Origin: Proales similis
Lineage: Eukaryota > Rotifera > Eurotatoria > Ploima > Proalidae
Assembly: GCA_019059635.1 (NCBI GenBank)
Contig: JAGVRJ010000002.1
Location: forward strand, 744,001 to 808,000
DNA: 64,000 nucleotides
Direction of reading: 5' to 3'
Both the position numbers and the translations under genes were made by a program. Position 1 is the first letter of the stretch. Each line of letters starts with the position of its first letter. Positions 36,907 to 48,967 of this stretch are shown here, in pieces. The notes beneath the pieces are model-generated. The model searched no databases. It had not been told where the DNA came from and saw nothing but the letters and a program-made list of their open reading frames with translations.

Positions 36907-38336
36907 ATGCGAGCCAGATTAGGGTTCAAGACACTTTTGGTTGCATTGACGCTTGTGGCGTTAGCGAACGCGGACTGCCACAAGTCTTCGACATATCCGG
37001 TCAAGACTTATAAAATAGATTTGGACAAGCCAGCTAGAGAGCGCTTCCTTCAGCCAGTAATAGATCACAAGAACGAAATTCTGGCCGTGATCAACGACCA
37101 AAAGTAGCCATCAATCTTTTTTTGTCTTTTACATTTCTTTATTAAAATTAATCAAGGGCGCAGCTGCACCTGCCTGCATATGTTGTCGAAGCGTTCGAGC
37201 TGGTGGCCGATGACATAAATAAATACTTTGCATATCCATTCAATGAAGAGCTGCAAGGTTGTTTGAGTCTTGTTATTTTTTTATCCAGCTTTGTTTAAGT
37301 GCAATCATAAAAAGGCATTGCCAGTGCTCTTGGAGTTGAACTTGGAGACATAGTAATCGCCAATCTCATTTATGACATAACAACGTAAATAATCAGACGG
37401 CCTAATCGTGAATCTTAATCAAATTGAAAATTGACGAATGATTTTTAGATACTGTACAAGCATTGTGGCTCAAACTGAAAGTGGACAAATTATTCACGGA
37501 AGAAATTTGGATTATGGCGAGGCTGGCTATCTTCGAAATCTGACCTACAGGGCAGAGTATTACCGCAATGGCACTGTAATCATTCTTCGTGAATCTAAAT
37601 CATGTGCAAATAGCGCTAATTCTGTTTCTTTCTCGTCAAGCTTTTGTTCACCAGTGCTCAGCTGGCTGGTTTTGTGGGTGTTGTCAGCGGCCACAAGTAC
37701 AAGGCATTTACTTTCAGCATTGATGAGCGAGGTTTGCCCCTTAACTTTGGAATTCAGAGCCGAGAATATGTCACCAAGATTAAATAGACCAAGGAGAATG
37801 GTGGATAAATCTTATTTACGGTTTGTTGGATAACAAAGCCATTCCACTCTCGTTTCTGACCAGACAAGTGATGGAGAATGCGACCGATTTCAGCCACGCT
37901 GTGGAAATCCTGGCCCACGCCAACATGATCGCGCCGGCCTACTTCATTGTGGGCGGAGTGCAGCCGGGCGAGGGCGTGGTGATCACTCGGGACCAGTACG
38001 AGCTGGTGGACGTGTGGCGGCTGAACGCGACCTCGAGCGGCATCGAGCGTTGGTATCTGCTTGAGACCAACTACGACCACTGGAAGCCGGCACCTGCGTC
38101 CGACGACCGCCGCACGCCCGGCATGAAGGCCATGAACGCCACCACTCAGGCCAGAATAAACTTGGACACTCTACTTGACGTCCTTATTATCGACCCGGTT
38201 TGTAACAAGTATGTGCCAGCGTTTGATTTTCATTCTTAACTCTTTGCTCACATCATCTATGACTTAAAGGAAAACAATCTACTCTGCAGTTATGTCTGCA
38301 GGAGTTGCCGACTCAATGGAGATAATCATTCACTAG
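36907..38336 (+). CDS. NAAA: N-acylethanolamine acid amidase-like hydrolase, copy 1
   Basis: An N-terminal-nucleophile hydrolase of the NAAA/acid ceramidase family, lysosomal, acting on fatty-acid amides. It has a signal peptide (TLLVALTLVALANA), then YPVKTYKIDLD. The self-cleavage site and nucleophile are at YCTSIVA (Cys codon 37453-37455), followed by IIHGRNLDYG, and later ETNYDHWKPAP and DDRRTPGMKAMNAT. The last motifs favour NAAA over ASAH1. Exons join near 37107/37157, 37257/37315, 37385/37449, 37576/37640, 37731/37788 and 38208/38270. The frame is open after splicing. It has two introns absent from copy 2. The exon from 37837 is nearly identical to copy 2 and GC-rich. Confidence 0.92.
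37837..38157 (+). repeat. NAAA duplicated tract, unit 1 (gene-converted)
   Basis: Pairs with 39421-39741 (offset 1584, no indels). I count about 5 mismatches in 321 bp by eye. A second, shorter shared stretch is at about 37660-37720 and 39240-39300. Sequence between and outside these stretches is much less similar. Confidence 0.92.
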
Positions 38337-38552
38337 ACTTTGAATTATTTAAAAAAAACTCAATTCTATTCAAATAAAATTCAAACGATTGAAAAGCTGG
38401 AGTTTTCCAGCTAAAATCGACATGCCGCTAAAGCACCTGATTTGAGTAGAGTAGAATTAATTGATTAATTTCAAGATTGTTTTGCTTGTTTCAGCTCAAG
38501 TATGCGTGTATAGAGACATTCACGAAAACGAAATTCCAGGACTCAGAGGAAA

Positions 38553-39862
38553 ATGAATTGGCTGGCACTTTTGATCTTGAGTTTGTCGGCGTTTGTAGCT
38601 GGAAATGCTCACGCTAGTCAGCAGATATGTGGTAGAGACAGAATCATGCCGCTCAAGAGATTTTCTATTGATTTGGATGCTCATCCTCGCAACCGCTTTG
38701 ACGAGCCCCTCAGTTATTTCGGGCCAAAAATAGTCGATTGGTACAACAAGGAAAAGCAGAGACTTCATTTCAAGTTCTTTCCATTAATCGAGCTGCTGGC
38801 CAGCCAACTTGACAACTTCTTTCCGTACCCATTCAACGAAGAGATAAAAGGTAAACAATTAGATTAGACCTATTTCCTGTTGAATAACCTCCATCGATCT
38901 CGGACAAGGCATCGCAGATAAGTTGAAAATTCCTGTTGGTGATATTGTGATCGCCAACTTGGTTTATGACCTAACAGCGTATGGCCATTTGGTATTCTCA
39001 TCTTCTGTCCAGGTGCTTTGACCTTCAAATTTTTAGCTACTGCACAAGTATTGTTACACAAGATGCCAACGGGCATATTCTGCACGGTCGCAATTTGGAC
39101 TATGACTTTCCGAACGACTTGAAAAACATAACCTATATCGCTGAGTTCTATCGCAATGGTTCTGTGAGTGAACGAGAATCTTGCGCTGACCATTTTCTCA
39201 ATGAGTTTTAATCTACCTAGCTCTTGTTCACAAGCGGTCAGCTGGCGGGTTTTGTGGGTGTTGTCAGCGGCCACAAGTACAAGGCATTTACTTTCAGCAT
39301 AAACGAGCGAGGTAAGCAAATGTTCAATTAAATTCAATTTCCGAACTACATTCCAATTTGAATATGAAAAGACCAAGGTGGTTGGCTGATAAATCTCATC
39401 TTTGCTTTATTTGATAGAAAAGCCATTCCACTCTCGTTCCTGACCAGACAAGTGATGGAGAATGCGACCGATTTCAGTCACGCTGTGGAAGTCTTGGCCC
39501 ACGCCAACATGATCGCGCCGGCCTACTTCATTGTGGGCGGAGTGCAGCCGGGCGAGGGCGTGGTGATCACTCGGGACCAGTACGAGCTGGTGGACGTGTG
39601 GCGACTGAACGCGACCTCGAGCGGCATCGAGCGTTGGTATCTGCTTGAGACCAACTACGACCACTGGAAGCCGGCACCTGCGTCCGACGACCGCCGCACG
39701 CCCGGCATGAAGGCCATGAACGCCACCACTCAGGCCAGAATTAATCGTCAAACCCTAATGGACGTAATGCTTACAATGCCAATTTGCAATCGTGACACTG
39801 TTTACTCGGTTGTGATGTCAGCGCGTGATTCGGATGGTTTTCAAATTATTGTTCATGAATAA
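38553..39862 (+). CDS. NAAA: N-acylethanolamine acid amidase-like hydrolase, copy 2
   Basis: Tandem paralog of copy 1. Signal peptide (LALLILSLSAFVAGNAHA), then MPLKRFSIDLDAHPRNRFD. The beta-subunit starts at YCTSIVTQ (Cys codon 39041-39043), with ILHGRNLDYD, and ETNYDHWKPAP and DDRRTPGMKAMNAT later. Copy 2 lacks the intron after IDHKN...K and the final intron of copy 1. Introns are about 55 to 65 bp. The 5' half is clearly diverged from copy 1, but 39421-39741 is nearly identical. Both copies keep the catalytic Cys and Arg and look active. Confidence 0.92.
39421..39741 (+). repeat. NAAA duplicated tract, unit 2 (gene-converted)
   Basis: Partner of 37837-38157. GC-rich compared with the AT-rich 5' exons of both copies. 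Confidence 0.92.
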
Positions 39863-40222
39863 ATTAAATTGGTCACGTTTTCGAAGCATAGCCAAGCATT
39901 GATCCAGGGGCGCATAATCTCTCGCCGCAACTTTTGTTGCCTTTATTATGGAGACGATAATGCAATGGCAGTAGCTTATTCATGCTTTGGGCGATGAACG
40001 ATTTCTAGATCGTTCCCATCGTGAGCCATCTTAACATTTTTTTTTCAAGTCCAAAGTCTAAGCCTCTATTCATTCATTCAGCGCATTCAGTCATCTGATT
40101 CAGTATGGACCGATTTTTTGTTTTCTCGCTTCAATTCTCATATAAATATTGTCTAAATTATCTGAAACACTTTGCTTATTCTGTCTTTGCATAGAAATTT
40201 AGTTTGCGCTCATTGCGCAAGA

Positions 40223-41527
40223 ATGTCACTGCTAAACTCGACTCTCACTGCCATTGGCGAGCTGTTCGCTCCCTTTGAGCTGCTCAGCGAAGAGACCAAG
40301 CTTGATACTCTTTACCTTCATCTGACTTCTATTCCTTTGATGTCCATATTGAGAGAGAATGGAGCCATCATATTCGTCATTCTCTACCTAGTCTGGTACA
40401 TTAGAGCCTACATTTCGGTGAGTAAATTTCTATCTGAAGTTCATCTCAACTCTGTTGGGTCACATTTTATTTGGTTTTGACAGAAAACCGAGCTGGTTGC
40501 CCAGGAGGGTGAAAAGATGCATCAGATCGCAGACAAGCTGGCATCAGTTCACAAAGGATATAGGCCGACTGTGTGGTGCTTTGCTTCAGTGCCCAACACG
40601 ATTATTGCGTCTCTGGTCCAGCGCAGATTCAACCATTCATACGAAAGAGAGATTGTTAAGCTCGACGACGGTGGCATGATTGCACTCGATTGGCTTAATA
40701 TGGACGCGCCTAGCGATAACGTCGTCCTTGTTTTACCGGGTCTGACGGGCTCGTCGAAAGAAAACTACGTCACCCATTTGGTAAAGGAGGCAGTGGACGC
40801 TGGATGCAAAGCGGTAGTAATGAACTATCGGGGAATCGAAATTGAGCTCACAACACCACGAACGTACTGCGCGACTAACTACGACGATTTGCACTTTGTG
40901 ATCAACCATATTCACAAACGACTTGAAAATCATCGCCTATTCGCAGTCGGCGTTAGCCTGGGCGGCCTAAAACTTGGCGGCTATTTGGCAAAGCAGTTTG
41001 AGGACAGCATGGTAACGATGGCTATGATTGTTAGCGCACCGATGAACGTGTTCTACTCGTGCGAGGAACTCGAAAAGGCACACAACTTCTTTATTTTCAA
41101 CATGTGGCTGGCCAAGCATCTCGGCAAATACTTTTCAAAATACAAACATTTGTTCGAGAAAGAAGGCAAATACGATTGCGACGCGATTATTCGAGCCAGC
41201 TCGATCAGAGACTTTGACACGCACTTTGTCTCTAAACAGTTCGGTTATGGCTCTTGGAAAGAATATTATCAAGAAGCGTGTCTGGACGCCAAGGTCGAAA
41301 ACATTCGCACTCCGACACTGTTCTTGAATGCAAGTGATGACATGTTCTCTCCGGAGCGTGCATTCCCAATCGAAAAAATCAAAAGCAATCCGTACACGGC
41401 GATGGTTATCACCAAATACGGCGGGCACATTTCGTTCTGTGAAGGTCTACTACCGATCGGCTGCAACTATGTCTGCCGCTTGATGCGCGATTATCTCAAA
41501 CAGTTTATAGACTCACAAGCTCAGTGA
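40223..41527 (+). CDS. ABHD3: Alpha/beta hydrolase, ABHD3 type
   Basis: A membrane-anchored phospholipase-like hydrolase; ABHD3 acts on medium-chain and oxidised phosphatidylcholine. Two exons joined across about 40417-40482. An N-terminal hydrophobic anchor (AIIFVILYLVWYI) precedes RPTVWCF and MIALDW. The oxyanion region VLPGLTGSSKENYV, nucleophile elbow GVSLGG, acid LNASDDMFSPE and final histidine YGGHISF complete the triad. The order and spacing match ABHD1/ABHD3. An acceptor-like TTTGCATAG precedes the ATG by about 29 bases. Confidence 0.9.
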
Positions 41528-41909
41528 GCTTGCAACCTTACTCCCGATTCTAAATCCTAAACTTGTTATAAAAAACCTGCATTTATAAAATCTCCCTCTT
41601 CTTTTTAAATTGCGCACAAATAATCAAAATCAAACTCACGCTATTCTCATGTAACAGCTCCTATTCACATCAAATGTGCAATCCAGTTTTAAATTAGAAA
41701 TTGATGATTAGCTAGATTTTAGCTTCTCGGCCATTGCCGTCCGTCTGCAAAAGATAAAAAAGAAATTCGATTCGTGCAGGCAATCTAGTCTTTTAAAGCG
41801 AACTTCAAAATAAAATTTTTAATTTTATCGTCGGTTCTAAATGGCAATGCTTCGACCGTAAGATACTCAAAGAACGATACGTTTGTCCAAGTTTCAGTTA
41901 GAAAAATTA

Positions 41910-42917
41910 ATGAATCGACTTTCTTCACTTTCAAGTGCAATTTTGGTCTGGATTTTGTCGGTAACAGCGAAAGCCGATTACCAGGCAACAATTAAGGTCT
42001 TTGATTTCCAGTCGGATCACACCCAACTTGATGGCTCTGGACTTATACAAGCTGGAAATGCAAAAATTTATAACATGAAGCAACTGAAATCGGGTGAACT
42101 TATGACCATTGGTGATGACAAGATAATTCGATTTTTTGATGCCTCAAGTAGCATGGAAATTCGTCAAGTTCCAATCGAATTTCAATTCAACCATCTCAAT
42201 CGAATAATAGAACTGGACAACGGCGCAATTCTGATCGGGGCTTACCGCGAAGCGTTTTTGCTTGACCCTCACACCGGCCAAGTTCATCGATCTTTCGATG
42301 GCCACAGGCACTGGGTTCGAGACGTTTTGCTCATTGGTGACGATATATTGGCCACTGCTTCCAACGATAAGACCATACGGCTCTGGAAATGGCAGACTGG
42401 TGAACATCTAGGAACTCTCGAAGGACACACGGCATTTGTGCTAAAGCTAGTCGCATTGCCCGATAACCGGCTGGCTAGTGTTCAACGCGACGGACTCGTC
42501 ATTGTATGGGATTTGAGCACCATGCAGGCGGTCAAGAAAATTCAAGCGACCGACGGCAGCGACCGAACGCATTATATGATGCTCTTGAACGATTCAGAGC
42601 TTGCCGTTTGCTCCAACAATCGCATTTTCATTCTCAATTTAAAAAGCCTAGCATCTCGACTCGCCTTCCAATCATCTCTCGATTTAAAGTTTGTGGCTCT
42701 TGAACGCCTGGATAACGGCCTGATTTTGGCTCAAAGCGGAAATTTATCAGGAGCGATCGCAGCCGGAGCACTGAGTGTCTTGGATTTGGATTCCGGTCGG
42801 GAGAATATTTTGCTCAAATTGGACGATTTCAGATCGGCTTGCACAATCGATCGTCAAGCAAAGTTGGCTGTATCGACGAGTACAAATAATCACGCCGCTT
42901 TTTTTGAACACTTCTGA
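41910..42917 (+). CDS. Secreted WD40-repeat protein
   Basis: An intronless gene of 335 codons. The start ATG at 41910 gives a good signal peptide (SSAILVWILSVTAKA). WD40 blades are clear in the middle: GHRHWVRDVLL..ATASNDKTIRLWKWQTGEHLG, then GHTAFVLKLVALPDNRLASVQRDGLVIVWDL. Flanking blades are degenerate, and seven may be present. Extracellular WD40 proteins are uncommon in animals. Function unknown. A TTTCAG ends 12 bases before the ATG, so a spliced leader or 5' UTR intron is possible. Confidence 0.75.
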   Translation: MNRLSSLSSAILVWILSVTAKADYQATIKVFDFQSDHTQLDGSGLIQAGNAKIYNMKQLKSGELMTIGDDKIIRFFDASSSMEIRQVPIEFQFNHLNRIIELDNGAILIGAYREAFLLDPHTGQVHRSFDGHRHWVRDVLLIGDDILATASNDKTIRLWKWQTGEHLGTLEGHTAFVLKLVALPDNRLASVQRDGLVIVWDLSTMQAVKKIQATDGSDRTHYMMLLNDSELAVCSNNRIFILNLKSLASRLAFQSSLDLKFVALERLDNGLILAQSGNLSGAIAAGALSVLDLDSGRENILLKLDDFRSACTIDRQAKLAVSTSTNNHAAFFEHF

Positions 42918-43964
42918 TTAAAGACATGAAAGAACCATCCAAGGACTTGAGTTTTAGATAGAAAATGCTAATAAAACCTCTTGCTCGCTTTTTTTTTTTG
43001 ATCAAAATTCGGCGAATTAATTATATCCAGTGCAGGCTTAGATTGAGTTTTTATGCTGTTCAGGCGCTTTGAAGTATGTTTACCTTTTTTTTTCGCTGCC
43101 ATATCAAGTTTGCCAACATAAGTAGGTTTTTCTTATGCATGAAGTAGCAATTGCACTCTAAGGATCGAGCTAGAAAAAAAGCAAATTTCGCCTCTTTTCA
43201 AAAAGGCCAGCACATTTTAGTATCGATCGGCAACAGTGATGGCTTTTACAGTCAATGATGATGTGACGATGATTGCCACAACTGTCCTCATCAGACACAA
43301 TCAAGAGTGAAAAAGAGCAGAAAGAACTGTTTGCATGCAAATCCCGAATGCTTGACTATCTCTCATTTAATTAGGCAATAAAAAAAAAACGCTTGTAAAA
43401 CTTATGCAGAGTGAATTGAGTGGCATTCAAACATTTGCAGTGAATAGCTACCGAATATGATGAGCGGCGTGTACCCGAGCGACGATTGTTTCTCATTAGC
43501 CTTTGCTCACTGCTATCTTTCGTTATTCGAATCATTTGCCATTTCGCTTTCTAAAAGGACGGTATTTTGGAAATTCGAAATTTCAAGTTCTATTTTGCCT
43601 CAAATTCTCTGGAGGGCTTGTGTTTCTATCGACAATAAAAGGCCTCCGCTAGGTCGGGCGTAAAAGTAGCACCACTGGCTCTACTGGGTGTATTGATTAA
43701 TTTATGATAATCATTGTTGAGGGAATGCAAGCTTTCGAATGCGCCTGATTTCTTGTTTGCTTACATCACAAAGAGCAAACGAAGGAGAGGAAAGACACAG
43801 AGAGAGAGAGAGAGTAAAATTTAAAATCCGTCACAATGAATTTGGCTTTTAAGTTATTTGGTGAAGCGGTTCAATTTAGATCAAAGAGTCTGATTCATCC
43901 GTTGATTCTGAATCAGTAGCATCTTCCATTCAACTCGTTTGACTTTTGCAAGAACGACAGTGAA
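42918..43964. other. Intergenic region, 1 kb
   Basis: AT-rich sequence between the WD40 gene and FLVCR, with homopolymer runs near 42985, 43090 and 43380 and a GA microsatellite at 43799-43814. No supported exon. Confidence 0.5.
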
Positions 43965-46097
43965 ATGCTGAGAGTGAGCAGATTTTCTCTAAACCACATA
44001 CGTCTGGCGTTAATTAGCAAAACCGTTCTAGCCTGGCAGCAGCTTTTTGTCGCTGCGTGCTCTTGAGAGCTCGCAAGTCAACTTGGATCGCACTGATGGA
44101 CATGAAGAGAAACTAGTGTTCTTGATTCCGTCTGGTGGAGGTGCTGGAATCGAGTCCGGTGACGGCACCAATCAGGACCATGAAATCCCAAGACCAAAGA
44201 GCTACTCTGCCTCTAGCTACAATCTGCACGAATTCGGTCTGAATCCAAGTCACAATAACGTGAACGTTATTTCACTTCGAGGAAGCACTTATCTTCTGAA
44301 CGAGCTGGAGAGAACGGCCGCCGTTGCGACCGACAATCAAGATCTCGTCGGCCTTTATTCAAAACGATGGCTTATTCTTGCCGTCTTCTGCTTCATATCC
44401 GGTTTGAGCGCATTCAATTGGATCGAGTATTCAATCATTCAAGATGTGGTAATTGCATTCTATAACGAGAGCTTGCCACAAGACCCGGCCGACAAATACG
44501 ACGCTGTCAACTGGTTCTCAATGATTTACATGCTCTGCTACATACCTCTTGTATTTCCGGCCATGTTTCTGCTTGATAGCAAAGGTCTCAGGCTCTCTTG
44601 TGTACTTGGCGCTCTACTGACCGCCACTGGAGCCGTAATCAAGTGCTTCGCAGTGCGCTCTGATTTGTTTGCGGTCGCAATGCTCGGCCAAACAATTTGT
44701 GCAATCGCTCAAGCGTTCACTCTCGGTATACCTGCTCGTCTCTCGGCGCTTTGGTTTGGTCCGACAGAAATCGCCACTGCTACATCGGTAAGCTTGAGCA
44801 ACACTTTTAAATTTGAAGAGAACGTCTTTTTTGAGAGCTTTACTTAAGATCGGAGTATTTGGTAATCAACTGGGAACTGCAATCGGTTTTCTAATTCCGC
44901 CCAGAGTAGTCCATAGAAGTGATTCGATCGAATCAATGCGCGTCGATTTCTATTTCTTGCTAATCCCGGTCGCTGCCCTTTGTATTGTCACTCTGGTTGC
45001 GGCCATATTCGGTAGATAGAAACTTGATTTTGCTTTGAAAAACGAATCTTAATTATCAATTTTTCAATCAAGTTGTAAAAGACCAGCCTGAAAAACCGCC
45101 GAGTATTGCACAGCTGGAAATACGCAAGAGCGAGTCGAATGCCGAACAAAGCGATTTTAAGCTGTTTAAAGGCTCGCTCTGCAAGCTGATGAGGAATGTG
45201 AATTTCATTCTCATCTTAGTCTCTTATGGTAAGCAAACTTGACAGATTTCTCATTCTTTTTCCTCCCTCATGCTCCGTCGTCGGTGCTATTTCAAGGCAT
45301 AAACACGGGCTGCTATTATTCGATCGGAACTCTTCTCAATCAAATACTTTCCCACTACTACACGGTAGGACAGTTTAAATAGACTTACTTGAAATTGCAC
45401 CTAATTCGAGTAACGTCGTCGGCAAATAAGGATGAAAATGAAAAAATCGGGCTGATCGGTCTCATTCTTGTTTTGTCCGGGTTGCTCGGCTCAGTGGTCG
45501 GCGGGGTTGTTCTGGACCGTACCAAGGCTTTCAAGTAAAACTGTCTTACTCTCTGGCAACAGTGCACAGAATTGAATCGATTTGACAGGATGACTACTTT
45601 TGTGATCTATACCTCGTCTTTCGCTGCCATGATCATCTTCACGTTCACGCTTCAGACCAGCATCTATGTGGTGTTTGGCACCAGTTTCTTACTCGGCTTT
45701 TTTATGACCGGCTACTTGCCCGTGGGATTCGAGTTCGCCGCCGAGGTTACTTATCCCGAGTCGGAGGGCACTTCGTGCGGCCTCCTCAACACTTCGGCCC
45801 AAATATTCGGAATCGGCTACACGTACGCCCAGAGCAGAATATCGACAATCTACGGTCCGCTGGTCGGCAACATATTCATATGTGCTTCCCTATTAGCTGG
45901 ATCTATCCTTACAGGTAACTAAGCATTCGAATTGTCGATGGGCGAGTCAGACTCTCCATTCAATCGCTTGTTTAGGATTGGTCAGGCCGGACTATCGAAG
46001 ACAAAAAACACTTGCACTTATATTGGACGACTTTAGCAAGAGAGCGAGCGCGATTGTCGCACCCAAAATATACATAGAAGAGGCAAAAACTGAATAG
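43965..46097 (+). CDS. FLVCR: FLVCR-family (SLC49) major facilitator transporter
   Basis: A 12-helix transporter of the FLVCR1/FLVCR2 family, which exports heme or imports choline and ethanolamine. Diagnostic segments: YSKRWLILAVF, FNWIEYSII, WFSMIYMLCYIPL, IPARLSALWFG, GVFGNQLGTAIGFL, GFFMTGYLPVGFEFA, TYPESEGTSCGLLN. I predict a tiny first exon 43965-43973 (MLR) joined to 44032 across a 58 bp intron, because the next open frame has no Met before the first helix. More introns lie near 44790, 45015, 45228, 45365, 45536 and 45914. A cytosolic serine-rich N-terminus precedes helix 1. Confidence 0.92.
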
Positions 46098-47428
46098 AAC
46101 AGATCTCTGATCATTAATTTATCTTACAAAATCTCTTTTATCGCTTTTATCAAATCGAAGGCAAATTTATCAGCCTTCGACACATTGATCCGGTTAACTC
46201 AAATGATTTTTTTTGTTTTAAATTTAAATCAAAATGAATGTCCAACCTGTGGTGCAAAAGAAAGCAGAATCGATCAAATAAATTCCACAGCAATGGAGAA
46301 GAAACATAAACACTTTTCAAGTCTTCATTCGTCTTGTTCATGTTTCGCTTTGTGACCGAGATGTTTCGGAACGGCTCTCGATTCAAAGTGAACGATAGAC
46401 CGAACACGAGGGCTTTCAATGATTAATTGAACCATTCAAAAGGTTTCAAGAGGGTTTATATGTCAAACGAGGTCATGTCCCAAAGGTGATAATCGGTCTA
46501 ATGGCCCAGTTTGAAACCAATTCGACCCGATCGAGTAATAGACCGCTCAGGGTGTATCGAATGAAAACTTGACGAGCCGGCAACAACTTTTTTTAGTGCA
46601 CAATCATGCAGATTCATAATTAAGAGGAAAAAGAAGCATTTTTGCGAAGAGAGACATTTCACGCTAGACTGGGAGCGAACAATCGTATAGAAATGCCATC
46701 CGCTCCGCAGTCATAATCATCTCTATCACAATATTGAAGTCGTATGAAAACTAGCTGGGGAGCAAATAGGCAACGAGAAGAACTGCTTTCGTGGCTTAAT
46801 CTGATTTGGCAAAGTAAATTTGATTTTGTCAGAATTGCTTCCTAATTGATTAGAGGCGGAAATCGATCGCCTCTGCGCTCATAGGAGAACACGTTGTTGC
46901 TTTTGATTTTTTTATTAAAAAATATTTCAATGGATGAGAGAGCAGCGGTACAATTAAGCGGCTAGTGGACTAAAGAAATAATAGCAGTAGGGACTGTGTT
47001 CTTGCCATTTTCTGTCTCTGATGTAGGATTTGAGGAAAAGTGCCAGAATTAAGTAAAGCGAACAGAAATGAAACCCGGGCTAGCGGCACGGTGGAGCAGA
47101 ACTGATTCTAGACTTGACTGAAATAAAGCGGTTGTAGCTGGCCAACTTTGGAAATAATGTAAGAAATAGAGTGGATGATCGAGCAGATGGAAGTGGTCTA
47201 AGCGAAGAAGGGCATTTCACAATCAGACCCCGACAAACTGGGGCCATATTTTTGCCGCTTTCGTTCTATTTTGGTCCAGCTTCATTTTACAAACGTCTAA
47301 ATAGAAGAGAATAAGGAGAAAGAGAAAGAAGAGACAGATATTTAAGAGACGAACGAGGAGTAGACAAAGATACCGAGCAAGAGATAGAAATAAATTGATG
47401 ACGCTCTCGGACTTGGGCGCCGTTTGAT
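46098..47428. other. Convergent intergenic region, 1.3 kb
   Basis: Lies between the 3' ends of FLVCR (+) and DYNLT1 (-), so it should be mostly 3' UTR and spacer. No exon with splice support or family match was found. Confidence 0.5.
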
Positions 47429-48023
47429 TTAGATCGACAAACCAAACACGCTCACTATGCAGTACATTGTCTTGTTCTCCCATCTAACCGTGCAGCTTCC
47501 TTTAAGAGAAGGCGTAAATTGATTGTTCAAGATGGGGAATGATAGGCAAATAGTGTTCAATACCGTCAGTTGTGTTGTCCCAGAAGCACGAGCTGGCGGT
47601 GTGAAGACCGGCTCCGTTCTTTTGCATTATGACGCAGGTAACTAGATTAAGAGAAATGTTTTACTTGCCCTCGAGCTGGTTCTTGTTTTTTTTTCAACTC
47701 TGGGACAACTTACCGATATACTTGAAGGGTTTGCCGAGCTTAGTCAAGTGGTTGAGGCACTGCTCTACCACATTGGATGTCCATTGGTTCACCTTGTTCT
47801 GCTGGTACGAGTTGCCACCGATGGTTCCTTCGATGCTCTTAAATTGAAATAAAGAATTTAAGCTTAAGCTCGATCGAAATTGGAGACCAGTGCTCACCTC
47901 CTTGATGATGTTGCTGACCTCGTCAACAACGAAAGCGGTCTGCAATTGGTAAAAGAGATAAAAATTGTTGTTAGAGTGGCAGCGGAGAAGAAAAAAGCTC
48001 ACTTCTTCTGCGTTATCCTCCAT
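47429..48023 (-). CDS. DYNLT1: Dynein light chain Tctex-type 1
   Basis: A cargo-adaptor light chain of cytoplasmic dynein. Five exons: 48023-48003 (MEDNAEE), 47939 to about 47898 ([14 protein letters not shown]), an exon with [13 protein letters not shown] and [11 protein letters not shown], one with [20 protein letters not shown], and 47499-47429 (SCTVRWENK ... FGLSI). The last block is near-identical to vertebrate DYNLT1. Introns are about 55 to 65 bp, some longer. TTCAG directly abuts the ATG, which could be a splice acceptor. The complete protein is about 112 residues, as normal. Confidence 0.96.
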
Positions 48024-48929
48024 CTGAACGTGTTAATAAGAGCCGAGTCTAAAAGCAAGAATAGAGACGAAACATGAGGCATGCGGAGCGTTCTCGTTTG
48101 GGTCAATTGACTGAAAGGCGATAATGATCGCAAGCGAGCGAGGCGCGATTGTGTTTACTTTGGACTTGACGAGCCGGCGCGGCCAACGAATCGGTATTCG
48201 CCCGTGATTGCAACCCGTCGGTTGATTCAAGTCAGCTCGCCAATATGTACACACGCATATAAACACTTGATGAATATATAAATCATCACAACGAATCATA
48301 ATAAAAACGCTATGCTCATAATGGATAGTTGTCGTAGTGTTGAACGTGGTCGCGCGTAGCCCAGGCAACATCGCTAGGCGAGCGGGGAGGACAGCAAGGC
48401 CTAGTAACGCTATTCTCGCGCTTTTCCGTTCTCTCTATCGTTCATTCACTCATTTTTAGTTTTCAAATTCATAATAAATCTAATAATAATGATGAGGATT
48501 TGCTCATTCATTCATATCTCGGATTTGAGAAGCCACATTAGCCTGATGTAAGGCATGTCGGCAATGCGTCTGATTACATAATCCAAGAGGCACAGGCCGT
48601 AGTGAAATAATCGTGAAATGCCTCAATTCAAAGCCGATCGTGGATCGGAGTAGAAATCGATGATCTATCACCCATAAACTGTTCACTGGTAATTCTATTC
48701 GTCGGGCTCTAAAGTGAGCTAGCGAGTCGAGAGGCAAATAAATGGCCAGAGTGTGAGAAAGCGAGGCATCATTTAAATTCCATTTTTACTTGATGGTGTG
48801 CCAGTAGCGTCTCCCTTATCAAATTTGCCTTCTCCAATTCCGATAAAAATGCAGATTTTAATAAATGCAAGTGCATGCTGTCTGATGCTATTTATGCAAT
48901 GAGGACTTGGGATGAATTTTTGTTGTTTT

Positions 48930-48967
48930 TCTGCTGCTGCTGCTCGTCGTTGTTGTTGTTGTTGTTG
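48930..48967. repeat. CTG/GTT triplet repeat
   Basis: About four CTG followed by seven GTT units in the 3.4 kb gene-free region. Confidence 0.85.

Noticed and set aside
37577-37830. Apparent frame breaks in NAAA copy 1
   Set aside because: Introns after RNGT and after DERG account for them; alignment with copy 2 gives a continuous protein.
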